The notes beneath the pieces are model-generated. The model had not been told where the DNA came from, searched no databases, and saw nothing but the letters and a program-made list of their open reading frames with translations. From contig JAGASH010000008.1 in NCBI GenBank assembly GCA_017847835.1, positions 481,331 through 545,330 on the forward strand: 64,000 bases of DNA. Reading direction: 5' to 3'. This document shows positions 54,426 through 62,345 of the stretch, in pieces. The first letter of the stretch is position 1; every line of letters begins with the position of its first letter. This stretch comes from Oscillospiraceae bacterium. Its GTDB lineage: Bacteria; Bacillota; Clostridia; Oscillospirales; Ruminococcaceae. Made by a program: the position numbers and the translations under genes.

Positions 54426-55487
54426 ATGAAAAGTATTCTTGCGGCAATTCTTGCGGCGGGAGCGGCAGCATTTCTGCTGATTTCACCGAAAACGGCTTCA
54501 CAAGCCGCTTCACAGTCAATTTCAGCTTGTCTTGAAATCATCGTGCCGAGCTTGTTTGCGTTTTCGGCGGTTGCGATTTTTTTACAGAAAAGCGGATTGT
54601 ACCGCGTAATTCTGAAACCGTTCACGCTGATTTTATCGAAAATTCTGCGTACCGACGAGGAACTCTGTGGGGTGTTTTTGCTGGCAAACATAGGCGGCTA
54701 TCCCGTAGGAATAACGCTTTTGTCCGCGCTGGCTGCCGAAAACCGCTTGTCCGAGCGAGACGCAGCGCGTTTGATGTGCTGTTGTTTCGGGAGCGGCCCG
54801 TCGTTTATTATAGGAATAGTCGGCGCGGGTGTTTTCGGCTCAGCGGCAGTCGGCGCGGCTATTTTTGCTGCGTGTTTTCTTTCGTCGCTTCTGATTGCGA
54901 TTTTTGTGCGCTCACGGGGTGAATTTGTCATAAAGCCCGCTCCGAAAGCGCTTGCAATAAGCTCGGAAACGTTCATTTCCTCGGTTATGTCTGCGGCAAG
55001 GGCGATGTTTTCTGTCTGCGTAATGGTGGTGGGATTTTCGGTAATCGCGGCGGGACTGCGACAAATCGGCACAAACTCGCTCTTTGAACAGCTTTTTTCG
55101 CTGATGGGCTGCGGTGAAAACAGCGGTAAAATCTTTCCCGCCCTCCTTGAAATCACGACTATCCGCGAAATCTCGCCCACTAAAAATGCCGTGGCAATCT
55201 GCGCAGGTTTGCTTAGCTGCGGCGGATTGTGCGTATTTTTGCAGATTTCCGCGCTTTCCCGCAAAATTCCTCTGAAAAGCTTTCTCATATCGAGAATTTT
55301 CGCGGCTGCTCTGAGCGCGGGAATTGCGGCAATAATAATGATTTTTCTTCCGCCGCTTGACATTGAAGTCATTGCTTCAGCCTCGGAAAGCGCCGTTTTC
55401 TCGAAAAACGCGATACTGTCGCTCTGCACGCTTGCTATGAGCGGAATTTTGCTTTGCGGCTCACGGCTGACCGACAATCCCCGATAA
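54426..55487 (+). CDS. ylbJ: Sporulation integral membrane protein YlbJ
   Basis: YlbJ belongs to the spore-maturation/nucleoside-transporter-like gate family and acts in the mother cell; in Bacillus it is linked to dipicolinic acid movement. The 353-aa protein is highly hydrophobic with about eight membrane segments and conserved stretches SISACLEIIVPSLFAFSAVA and GGYPVGITLLSALAAENRLS then CCCFGSGPSFIIGIVGAGVF. GAGGTG precedes ATG 54426. It is divergent from yqfC. Confidence 0.9.
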   Translation: MKSILAAILAAGAAAFLLISPKTASQAASQSISACLEIIVPSLFAFSAVAIFLQKSGLYRVILKPFTLILSKILRTDEELCGVFLLANIGGYPVGITLLSALAAENRLSERDAARLMCCCFGSGPSFIIGIVGAGVFGSAAVGAAIFAACFLSSLLIAIFVRSRGEFVIKPAPKALAISSETFISSVMSAARAMFSVCVMVVGFSVIAAGLRQIGTNSLFEQLFSLMGCGENSGKIFPALLEITTIREISPTKNAVAICAGLLSCGGLCVFLQISALSRKIPLKSFLISRIFAAALSAGIAAIIMIFLPPLDIEVIASASESAVFSKNAILSLCTLAMSGILLCGSRLTDNPR

Positions 55488-55489
55488 AC

Positions 55490-55605
55490 AAAGCCTCCTT
55501 CGGGCGGCTGCGATTTTGAGAAGCGAGGGACGAGTTTCTCAAAATCGCGCATTTTCGGCGGTTCGACGCCGCCGAAAATGCCAAGACTTCGCAGAAGCCC
55601 TGCCT
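55490..55605 (+). repeat. Interspersed hairpin repeat, copy F (second module)
   Basis: It starts right after the ylbJ stop. A perfect 13-base hairpin (55510-55548; arm GCGATTTTGAGAA) is followed by a hairpin with arms CATTTTCGGCG/CGCCGAAAATG (55550-55580) and by CCAAGACTTCGCAGAAGCC. The same order occurs at the end of copy A (42383-42466), with different but again complementary arms. Confidence 0.82.
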
Positions 55606-55725
55606 CTTTTCGCATATCTCTGCTCTCCTTTTCGCATTTCCCGCGATTTGCGGCAGCTCATACGTCGAAACACACATAGTCAAACAAGTATATTTGTGCA
55701 AACTAAACAAATTTTCTATCGGCAC

Positions 55726-55754
55726 TTGAAAAAAACTGTAAAAAGGTGTATAAT
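55726..55754 (+). promoter_or_regulatory. Sigma-A promoter of the 96-aa gene
   Basis: TTGAAA (55726-55731), 17 bases, TATAAT (55749-55754), 38 bases before ATG 55792. Confidence 0.82.
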
Positions 55755-55791
55755 ATCATCAGCACTTTAATTTGAAAAGGAGGACAATGCA

Positions 55792-56082
55792 ATGAAAGCA
55801 TTCGGTATATTTATGGCAGGTATTCTGGCGGCAGGCGCAGGTGTTGCTGCTGCGGCTTATATCGCAAAAAAGAAGCTTGAAAAGGAAAATGAAGAGGACT
55901 ATTTTGACGGCTGGGACGACGGCTTTGACGATGACTGGGACCTTGATTTTGACGAGGACGAGGAAATCGACGCAACCGCCGAGGAAACTCCCGCAAAAAC
56001 CGTAAAGTCGGTTATCCCCGAGGAGAAGTCCGACGTGTTCACCGAGGAAGCTGATGACACCGCTTCCGACGAGGAGCTTTAA
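55792..56082 (+). CDS. Small acidic membrane-anchored protein, unknown function
   Basis: The 96-aa product has a short N-terminal hydrophobic helix (FGIFMAGILAAGAGVAAAAY, residues 4-23), a basic KKKLEK border and a tail with about 30 Asp/Glu residues (DGWDDGFDDDWDLDFDEDEE and beyond). It is probably anchored by its N-terminus. No family is recognised. AAGGAGG precedes the ATG, and the promoter is strong. Confidence 0.85.
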   Translation: MKAFGIFMAGILAAGAGVAAAAYIAKKKLEKENEEDYFDGWDDGFDDDWDLDFDEDEEIDATAEETPAKTVKSVIPEEKSDVFTEEADDTASDEEL

Positions 56083-56162
56083 TTTGCACAAACGCGGCGT
56101 TCCGTTTTCGGTGCGCCGTTTTTCGTTTTGCGATAATTTCAAAAAAATTCCTCTAAACCCTA

Positions 56163-56191
56163 TTGCAAAATTTTTGCATTTGTGTTATAAT
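56163..56191 (+). promoter_or_regulatory. Sigma-A promoter of the SCIFF operon
   Basis: TTGCAA (56163-56168), 17 bases, TATAAT (56186-56191), 40 bases before scfA. Confidence 0.8.
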
Positions 56192-56231
56192 AAGAGAAGT
56201 AAAACAAAACGGGCAAGAAAGAGGTGTTTTT

Positions 56232-56375
56232 TTGAAGCACGTTGTTACTATTAACAAGGCGAACCTGAAGGCTTCCGCTGAAAAGGGCGGCTGCGGCAAG
56301 TGCCAGAGCTCCTGCCAGTCCGCTTGCAAGACTTCCTGCACTGTTGCAAATCAGAAGTGCGAAGCAGAACGCTAA
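56232..56375 (+). CDS. scfA: SCIFF ranthipeptide precursor (six cysteines)
   Basis: This 47-aa peptide is the precursor of SCIFF (six cysteines in forty-five), a sulphur-to-carbon crosslinked RiPP. The sequence starts MKHVVTINKANLKASAEKGG, and six cysteines lie between residues 21 and 43, with KTSCTVANQKCE near the end as in the family. The start is TTG 56232 with GAGGTG upstream. The maturase scfB follows 171 bases later. The mature product's role in Clostridia is linked to population signalling in some species. Confidence 0.95.
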   Translation: MKHVVTINKANLKASAEKGGCGKCQSSCQSACKTSCTVANQKCEAER

Positions 56376-56399
56376 ACGGCTGAACCCGCTCGTTTTCTC

Positions 56400-56480
56400 G
56401 GGCGGGTTCAATTTTTGCCAAGCCCCAAGCCTTTTGAAAAAAGGCTTGACCGAAAACTTTTGTACGCTTCGCGGTGCCCG
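56400..56480 (-). repeat. Interspersed hairpin repeat, copy E (short variant)
   Basis: A hairpin with arms CAAGCCTTTT/AAAAGGCTTG and loop GAA (56426-56448) is followed by CGCTTCGCGGTGC (56465-56477), the motif shared by copies A, C and D. It lies between scfA and scfB; the 171-base gap holds no other feature. Confidence 0.7.
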
Positions 56481-56546
56481 ATTGCAACAATGCAATAATT
56501 CTGCATCGCGCTGCGCAACTATACTAAAATAAAAGGATATGAAAAA

Positions 56547-57908
56547 ATGATACATAAATTCAAACAGCTCGGCTACAACATTGTCCTCGATACCGAAAGC
56601 AACGCAGTTCACGTTATGGACGATTGCGCCTATGATATGCTTGACCTTATCTCTGCTCCGATGAACGAGCAAATGCCCGAGATTTTTCTCACAATGCTCC
56701 GCGATTACCCCGAAAACGACGTCCGCGAAACCTATCAGGACCTCTACGAGCTCTATCAGAACGGCTCTCTCTTCGCGCCCGACGATTATCAAAAATACTC
56801 CGACACTATGGTAAAATCTCCTGTCAAGAGTATGTGCTTAAACGTCGCGCACGACTGCAATCTGCGCTGCGGCTATTGCTTCGCGCAAACGGGTGATTTC
56901 GGCGGTGAGCGCTGCATTATGCCTCCCGAAATCGGTAAAGCCGCAGTCGATTTCCTTATAAAACAGAGCGCAAACCGTGAAAATCTCGAAACCGATTTCT
57001 TCGGCGGTGAGCCGCTTATGGCTTGGGACACCGTTGTTGAAACCGTCAAATACGCGCGTTCAATCGAGAAACAGCACGGCAAGCGCTTCCGCTTTACGAT
57101 AACCACAAACGGAATTCTCCTCGATGACGAGAAGATGAAGTTTATCGACGCGGAGATGTCAAACTGCGTGCTCAGCCTTGACGGCAGACGTGAAACCAAC
57201 GACGGCATACGCAAGACAATGAACGGCGGCGGCTCTTATGATATAATTGTGCCGAAATTCCAGAAGGTTGTCGAGCAGCGCGAGCGTGCAAAGAAGGACT
57301 ACTATGTCCGCGCGACTTTCACAAAAAACAATCTCGATTTTGCCGATGATGTCATTCATCTGAGAGAGCTCGGCTTTATCCAGCTTTCCGCTGAGCCTGT
57401 TGTTACCGACGAGAAGCAGCCGTTTGCTATCACAAACGCAGATTTGCCGAGGATTTTCAGCGAATACGACCGTCTTTGCGAGTATATGGCTGACGAGAAA
57501 AACCCGCACTTCAATTTCTTCCACTTTATGGTTGACCTTGACCAGGGTCCCTGCGCGATTAAACGCTTGCGCGGGTGCGGCTGCGGAAACGACTATGTGG
57601 CAATCGAGCCGCACGGCGATATTTATCCGTGCCACCAGTTTGTTGGTATAGAAAACTGGAAAATGGGCAATGTTAAGGACGGTACTCTCAACGCGGATAT
57701 AAAGACCTATTTCGCGAAAACTCACATTTACAGCAAAAAGGGCTGCAGCGGCTGCTGGGCTAAATTCTACTGCTCGGGCGGCTGTAATGCAAACTCCTTC
57801 ATTTACGAGGGCGACTGCCGTACACCGCACACAATTTCCTGCGAAATGCAGAAAAAGCGTCTTGAATGTGCGATTGCTCTCGAAGTCAACAAGGCAATGA
57901 AAGAATGA
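56547..57908 (+). CDS. scfB: SCIFF radical-SAM maturase
   Basis: ScfB makes thioether links in the SCIFF peptide. The 453-aa protein has the radical-SAM motif C104-x3-C108-x2-C111 (CNLRCGYC), FFGGEPLMAW, and a C-terminal SPASM region with many cysteines (GCGCGNDYVAIEPHGDIYPC, then SKKGCSGCWAKFYCSGGCNA) for two extra [4Fe-4S] clusters. The N-terminal part (residues 1-90) is the precursor-binding RRE-like region. ATG 56547 has a weak site (AAAGGA). Confidence 0.95.
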   Translation: MIHKFKQLGYNIVLDTESNAVHVMDDCAYDMLDLISAPMNEQMPEIFLTMLRDYPENDVRETYQDLYELYQNGSLFAPDDYQKYSDTMVKSPVKSMCLNVAHDCNLRCGYCFAQTGDFGGERCIMPPEIGKAAVDFLIKQSANRENLETDFFGGEPLMAWDTVVETVKYARSIEKQHGKRFRFTITTNGILLDDEKMKFIDAEMSNCVLSLDGRRETNDGIRKTMNGGGSYDIIVPKFQKVVEQRERAKKDYYVRATFTKNNLDFADDVIHLRELGFIQLSAEPVVTDEKQPFAITNADLPRIFSEYDRLCEYMADEKNPHFNFFHFMVDLDQGPCAIKRLRGCGCGNDYVAIEPHGDIYPCHQFVGIENWKMGNVKDGTLNADIKTYFAKTHIYSKKGCSGCWAKFYCSGGCNANSFIYEGDCRTPHTISCEMQKKRLECAIALEVNKAMKE

Positions 57909-58444
57909 ATATGAAAAAAACCGCAATTATCTGCGCGATTTTGTGCGTTTTCCTGACCGCCTGCAGCAACGGCGGCTCGGATAAAGAAAGCTCGGTTTCA
58001 ACGTCGGGAACCGCTTCGGTGAGCGAAAGCAGCTCTGTTTCCGACAGCACAGCCGATGAAAAAAAGGCTGATTTTTACGCGGAAACCGTGCTGAAAGCTG
58101 TCGAGTTCCCGAAGATGACAAAGGTTGAAACTCCCGAGGAAATCGACGCGTTTTTCGAGTTCAACACGGCAAATTTCGCGGATTACGCACTTTATATGAA
58201 CGTGATGAGCGTTCAGCTCAACCGCGTTTTTGTCGTAAAACCGATTGACGGCAAGCACGACGAGGTGTACGCGGAGCTGAAAGCATACTTTGATGATTTG
58301 ATTAAAAACGGCGCTTTTTATCCTGCGCAGGAAAGCTCAGCGGCAGGAGCTGTAATGGGCGAAACCACGGACGGCTATATCTACGTTGTATTCCACGAGG
58401 ACGGGGAAGCTGCAGCGCGGGCTATTATGAGCGCGGCAAGCTGA
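57905..58444 (+). CDS. Lipoprotein (DUF4358-like), coupled to scfB
   Basis: The 179-aa protein starts MNMKKTAIICAILCVFLTAC, a lipoprotein signal with Cys at the lipobox LTAC. A Ser-rich linker and a domain with VLKAVEFPKMTKVETPEEID, YALYMNVMSVQLNRVFVVKP and FDDLIKNGAFYP follow, like DUF4358 lipoproteins. Its ATG overlaps the scfB stop by four bases (ATGA), so it is translated with the maturase. The function is unknown; a link to SCIFF export or sensing is inference. Confidence 0.85.
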   Translation: MNMKKTAIICAILCVFLTACSNGGSDKESSVSTSGTASVSESSSVSDSTADEKKADFYAETVLKAVEFPKMTKVETPEEIDAFFEFNTANFADYALYMNVMSVQLNRVFVVKPIDGKHDEVYAELKAYFDDLIKNGAFYPAQESSAAGAVMGETTDGYIYVVFHEDGEAAARAIMSAAS

Positions 58445-58558
58445 ATTTGTGAAAAAAGTAACATAAGAAATGAAGCGTTTTTTCAGCGTTTGTTCACGAA
58501 ATCTACACATTCACGGGTTATAATACAGACATAACAAACGAAAGGACGGTTTTTATTC

Positions 58559-59914
58559 ATGAACGACAATTTTAACGAATTTAATCAAAATCAGTTCCAA
58601 AACGAACAGAATTTCAGTCAATCCGTTCAGCAGGGCTATACGGGTCAGCAAATTCCGCAAACCCAACAGATTGCTCAGCCTGTTGTAACAGAAAAGCCCA
58701 AAAAGAAGAAAAGTCACGTCACGGCGGCTGTTGCGGGAACAATCGCGGCGGTTATCCTTGTTGCGGGAGGCGCAGGCTTCGGCGGCGCTTATGTCGCGAA
58801 TTATGTTGACAAGCTCGATATAGTTACACCGAGCGCAAGCTCCTCCGTTTCGTCCGATACGGTCGGCACGCCCACGCTTGACGATATGCAGCAGAATGTT
58901 TCCACGGTTACATCAAACATCACATCAAACGGTGTTGAATACAACTCTGACGGCTCGTTTGCTTATACGCGCGACCTTGTTGCCGCGGTCAAGGACAGCG
59001 TAGTTTACATCTCAAACTATGTCGATAACGGCTATCAGCGCGGCTATTCAATGGGAAGCGGAATTATCATCTCAACGGACGGCTATATCATTACAAACAA
59101 CCATATAATTAGCGACGGTATCAAGGACTGCGAGGTTACCGTAAACAAAACTTCGTCCGACGGCTCGATTGAAGCGACAAAATACAAGGCGTCGCTTGTC
59201 GGTACCGACGAGAGAACCGACCTTGCCGTGCTCAAAATCGACGCGAAAAATCTTCAGGCGGCAAAGCTCGGCGACTCCGACAAAATGATGCTCGGTGACG
59301 ATATCGTTATCATCGGAAACCCAGTGCTGACAAACGGAATGACGCTTGATACATCGGTGAGCAAGGGTGTTGTTTCGGGACTGAACCGTGAAATTTCCGC
59401 GACAGGCAAAGGTCTTTCGTCCATTCAGACAGACGCTCCCATTAACGGCGGAAATTCGGGCGGCGCGATGTTCAACTCCTACGGAGAGGTTGTCGGTATC
59501 GTTGACTTTAAGATTGTCACAACCGATACGGAAAATCTCGGCTTCGGCATTACGATTAACGAGGCAAAACAGGTTGTCGAGGACTTGATTGCAAGAGGAT
59601 ATGTTTCGGGCAGACCGATGCTCGGAATTGTTTATCAGAATATCACGCAGAGTGTTGCTTATTACAGCGGCACGACAGCAGGACTTTATGTAACAGAAGT
59701 CAAAAGTGATTTTCCTGTTGCGAAAAGCGGTCTTGTTGCGGGCGACACGATTGTTGAAATTGACGGGAAGTCGGTTTTGACAAACGATGTTTCGACAATT
59801 CTCGCAAGCAAGAAGCCCGGCGATACCGTAACGCTTGTTGTTGTACGAAACGACGGCTTCAAACAGCGTCGGGTAAGTATTCAGGTTGAACTCGGAGAAT
59901 ATAAGGGCGACTAA
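58559..59914 (+). CDS. htrA: HtrA-type membrane serine protease with PDZ domain
   Basis: HtrA proteases degrade or refold misfolded proteins outside the membrane. The 451-aa protein has a Gln/Asn-rich cytoplasmic start, one membrane helix near residues 54-80 and a trypsin-like domain. The catalytic residues are His in IITNNHIISDG, Asp in ERTDLAVLKID and Ser in PINGGNSGGAMFNS. A C-terminal PDZ domain follows (VAKSGLVAGDTIVEIDGKSV). A TATAAT at 58519-58524 is a likely -10 with no good -35, so an activator may be needed. Confidence 0.95.
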   Translation: MNDNFNEFNQNQFQNEQNFSQSVQQGYTGQQIPQTQQIAQPVVTEKPKKKKSHVTAAVAGTIAAVILVAGGAGFGGAYVANYVDKLDIVTPSASSSVSSDTVGTPTLDDMQQNVSTVTSNITSNGVEYNSDGSFAYTRDLVAAVKDSVVYISNYVDNGYQRGYSMGSGIIISTDGYIITNNHIISDGIKDCEVTVNKTSSDGSIEATKYKASLVGTDERTDLAVLKIDAKNLQAAKLGDSDKMMLGDDIVIIGNPVLTNGMTLDTSVSKGVVSGLNREISATGKGLSSIQTDAPINGGNSGGAMFNSYGEVVGIVDFKIVTTDTENLGFGITINEAKQVVEDLIARGYVSGRPMLGIVYQNITQSVAYYSGTTAGLYVTEVKSDFPVAKSGLVAGDTIVEIDGKSVLTNDVSTILASKKPGDTVTLVVVRNDGFKQRRVSIQVELGEYKGD

Positions 59915-59924
59915 ATAAAAGAGA

Positions 59925-59960
59925 GCGGCTCTCGGAAATACGGGAGCCGCATTTTTATTT
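59925..59960 (+). terminator. Terminator after htrA
   Basis: GCGGCTCTCG (59925-59934) pairs with CGGGAGCCGC (59941-59950), one GU pair, then ATTTTTATTT. Confidence 0.92.
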
Positions 59961-59979
59961 AAAGATTAAATCGTGCTGT

Positions 59980-61131
59980 TTATTCGCTCAGCTCGGCAAT
60001 TCTCCTCTGCATTCTCTTGTACTCCGCGGACAGCAGGTTTGCACCCTTTTGCCTCAGATACACCTCTGCGTACAGCTTCCAGAAAAACACCTTTGCGCTG
60101 AAAAAGCGTTCCATTCTGCGCATTTGCGCGTAGGTGTACACCTCTTTGAGAAATGTCAGCTTTTCGTATTCTTTTGCGTTTTGCTCCAGACCGCCCATCA
60201 TCAGAAAATCATAAATCGCAGAAATCACCAGAACCACGTCCTCGGGCTTGAACTCTCCGTTTGTGACTTGCTCGCATAATTCAAGAGCGTCGTTTATGCG
60301 GTCATAGTCCTTTGCGCGAAGCCACACCACGCGGTCATATACATAAAGCGCCCTGCAAAGCGCTTCTTTCACGCGTTTGTCGCAGTGACAGCGCAGTACA
60401 AGCAGCATTCCTCTCGAAAGATTTTTCTCGGGCTCGGCGGGACTGTTCCCGACAACAAATTTTGTCGTTTCTCGGTCAAGTCTTGCCGCGTCGGTAAAAG
60501 GAGCGTTTTCGATATTCAGGCAGTGCGCGAAAATCTCTGCGGCTGTCTGTTTCAGCTCGGGAAAACCCCGCACAAGCTTTTCCCAGAAACCGACCGTATA
60601 GCTCGGAGAAACGTATCTTCCGCCCTTTGAGAGAAACTTTTTCATAATGCCGAGCGTGTATTCAAGCGCTTTTCCCGCCATATTCCAGTCGTTTCGCGAA
60701 CGTATTCTGTCAATGCACTCGGACAGATACATCTCCCAGTTTTCGGTGTCCTTCAGCCGGAGAATACCCGAAATCATCAGCCCGCATCGGCTCTCGAAGT
60801 GCTCGGGATACCAGTCGAGCGCTTCGGAAAACATCACAAACGCGTTTCCGAAATCCCACTTCCCGAGAAAAACCTGAGCCTCGTCGTGTTTTTTCTTGCA
60901 TTCTTCCAGACCGTAGACGGCATTTTTCTCCTCGTCCTCGTCGATAAGCTCGCTCAAATCCGCTTCCAGAACAAGCTCGTCGGGAATAGCCGCACGCAGT
61001 CCCGAAAGCAGCTCGTCGCGCGCGTCGGTAAAGGAGATGTGCGTCCCGCAGCAGCAGCAAAAACCCGTTTCAAACTCGTCTTCGAGCATTATCATTCGCT
61101 GACACTTGGGACAAACGCAGTATTGAAGCAA
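59980..61131 (-). CDS. Zinc-ribbon protein with helical repeats, unknown function
   Basis: The product is about 383 aa. The N-terminus holds a zinc-ribbon-like CPKCQRM...GFCCCCG (four or more Cys, residues about 7-32). The rest is helical and looks TPR-like (AFVMFSEALDWYPEHFESRC). No catalytic motif is seen. I choose TTG 61131, 6 bases after AAAGGTGGTG; GTG at 61143 lies within that site. It follows ung on the same strand, with repeat D between. I do not recognise the family. Confidence 0.82.
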   Translation of the reverse strand: MLQYCVCPKCQRMIMLEDEFETGFCCCCGTHISFTDARDELLSGLRAAIPDELVLEADLSELIDEDEEKNAVYGLEECKKKHDEAQVFLGKWDFGNAFVMFSEALDWYPEHFESRCGLMISGILRLKDTENWEMYLSECIDRIRSRNDWNMAGKALEYTLGIMKKFLSKGGRYVSPSYTVGFWEKLVRGFPELKQTAAEIFAHCLNIENAPFTDAARLDRETTKFVVGNSPAEPEKNLSRGMLLVLRCHCDKRVKEALCRALYVYDRVVWLRAKDYDRINDALELCEQVTNGEFKPEDVVLVISAIYDFLMMGGLEQNAKEYEKLTFLKEVYTYAQMRRMERFFSAKVFFWKLYAEVYLRQKGANLLSAEYKRMQRRIAELSE

Positions 61132-61164
61132 GGTTTTCACCACCTTTATTTAGATAGAGTAAAA

Positions 61165-61262
61165 TTTATTTTGCCTTCGGCGACCAAAAAACTTTTTCTG
61201 AAGAAAAAGTTTTTTGGATTTTCAAAAAGACTTTTTTCGCTTCGCGGTGCTTGGAACACACC
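61165..61262 (-). repeat. Mosaic interspersed hairpin repeat, copy D
   Basis: A perfect 15-base hairpin (61184-61217; arm CCAAAAAACTTTTTC, loop TGAA on the plus strand) and CGCTTCGCGGTGC (61238-61250) match copies A and C in layout. It begins about 28 bases after the ung stop and reads in the same direction as ung. Confidence 0.85.
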
Positions 61263-61289
61263 TTGTGTTAATTTATGAGAAAAAGTCAA

Positions 61290-61955
61290 TCAGAGCGACC
61301 AGTCAATCGGCTCAATGCCGTTGTTTTTGAGAAACTCGTTTGCTTTGACAAAGTGCCCGCAGCCGAAAAATCCGCCGTATGCGGAAAGCGGGCTTGGGTG
61401 AGCGCATTGCAGGACAAGATGATTTGGATTTGTGACGAGCTTTGATTTTGCGCGCGCAGGTCCTCCCCAGAGCAGAAAAACAATCGGCTTTTCACGCTTG
61501 TTCAGCAGCTCGATAATCCTGTCCGTGAGGATTTCCCAGCCGTGATTTCTGTGAGAGTTTGCCTGTCCCTCGCGCACCGTCAGAACCGTGTTCAGCAGCA
61601 GCACACCGTGATTTGCCCACTTTGTCAGCTCGCCGCTTTTGGGTATCGCTATACCTGTTTCCGCGTTCAGCTCCTTGAAAATATTCACAAGCGAGGGCGG
61701 GGGAGGAGTGCCCTCCTTAACCGAAAAGCAAAGCCCGTGAGCCTGTCCCTTGCCGTGATAGGGGTCCTGCCCGAGGATAACCGCCTTGACGTCGCTGTAA
61801 GACGTGCAGCGAAGCGCGTTGAACAGGTCGTTCATCGGCGGGAAAACAGTCCCGCTGCGGTATTCGTTCACGAGAAATTCCCGCAGTTTTTTGTAATAGT
61901 CCATCTCCCACTGGTCTGCCAGCAGCGCGTCCCATTCATTGCCTATATTTACCAT
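61290..61955 (-). CDS. ung: Uracil-DNA glycosylase, family 1
   Basis: Ung removes uracil from DNA in base-excision repair. The 221-aa protein shows the catalytic motif VILGQDPYHGKGQAHGLCFS (Asp activates water), PPPPSLVNIFKEL, VLLLNTVLTVREG and the His loop CAHPSPLSAYGGFFGCGHF. AGGGTGA lies before ATG 61955. Confidence 0.97.
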   Translation of the reverse strand: MVNIGNEWDALLADQWEMDYYKKLREFLVNEYRSGTVFPPMNDLFNALRCTSYSDVKAVILGQDPYHGKGQAHGLCFSVKEGTPPPPSLVNIFKELNAETGIAIPKSGELTKWANHGVLLLNTVLTVREGQANSHRNHGWEILTDRIIELLNKREKPIVFLLWGGPARAKSKLVTNPNHLVLQCAHPSPLSAYGGFFGCGHFVKANEFLKNNGIEPIDWSL

Positions 61956-62056
61956 TCAAATCACCCTTATCGTGAAATTCTACATAAATTATAGCACACT
62001 TTTTCGCAATTTGCAAGGCAAACGTGCACTTCAATTTCCGTATATCCGAAAAACGA

Positions 62057-62082
62057 TAAAAAAAGAGCCCGCCGAAGCGAGC
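62057..62082 (-). terminator. UUCG-capped terminator after the 50-aa gene
   Basis: On the minus strand GCTCGC and GCGGGC pair (one GU) around a TTCG loop (62082-62067), followed by TCTTTTTTTA. It is about 10 bases after the 50-aa gene. Confidence 0.85.
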
Positions 62083-62092
62083 GAATTTTTCG

Positions 62093-62245
62093 TCAGGCAA
62101 CCAGCATTGCAAACAATCTTGCTGCGGTTGACTCGGCATTGTCCTTTTCTTCTTCTGCGGAGAATTTCTCGCAGACCTCGCAAGCCGCGGTGTAATCGCC
62201 GTTTATAAGCTCCGAGCTGCTCTTGTTTTCACGCAATTCGTCCAT
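62093..62245 (-). CDS. 50-aa small protein with CxxC motif
   Basis: A short gene has AGGAGG 7-8 bases before its ATG, a consensus promoter upstream and a terminator behind it. The product begins MDELRENKSSSELINGDYTA, then ACEVCEKFSAEEEKDNAES, and ends in a short helix RLFAMLVA. CEVC could bind metal or act as a redox pair. No family is recognised. The complete transcription unit makes it likely to be real. Confidence 0.72.
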   Translation of the reverse strand: MDELRENKSSSELINGDYTAACEVCEKFSAEEEKDNAESTAARLFAMLVA

Positions 62246-62345
62246 ATCAAAAGCCTCCTGTATTCTTTTGTTCTACACATTGTTCTACACTTTTTCTGTC
62301 TGTATATGTCAAGCGAACACTTTTTTCTATCTCGTTCGCAGTTAC

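Noticed and set aside
62270..62340. LexA operator before the 50-aa gene, suggested by several GAAC and GTTC
   Set aside because: The Firmicutes LexA box needs GAAC-N4-GTTC; here the spacing is 15 bases or the copies are direct repeats.
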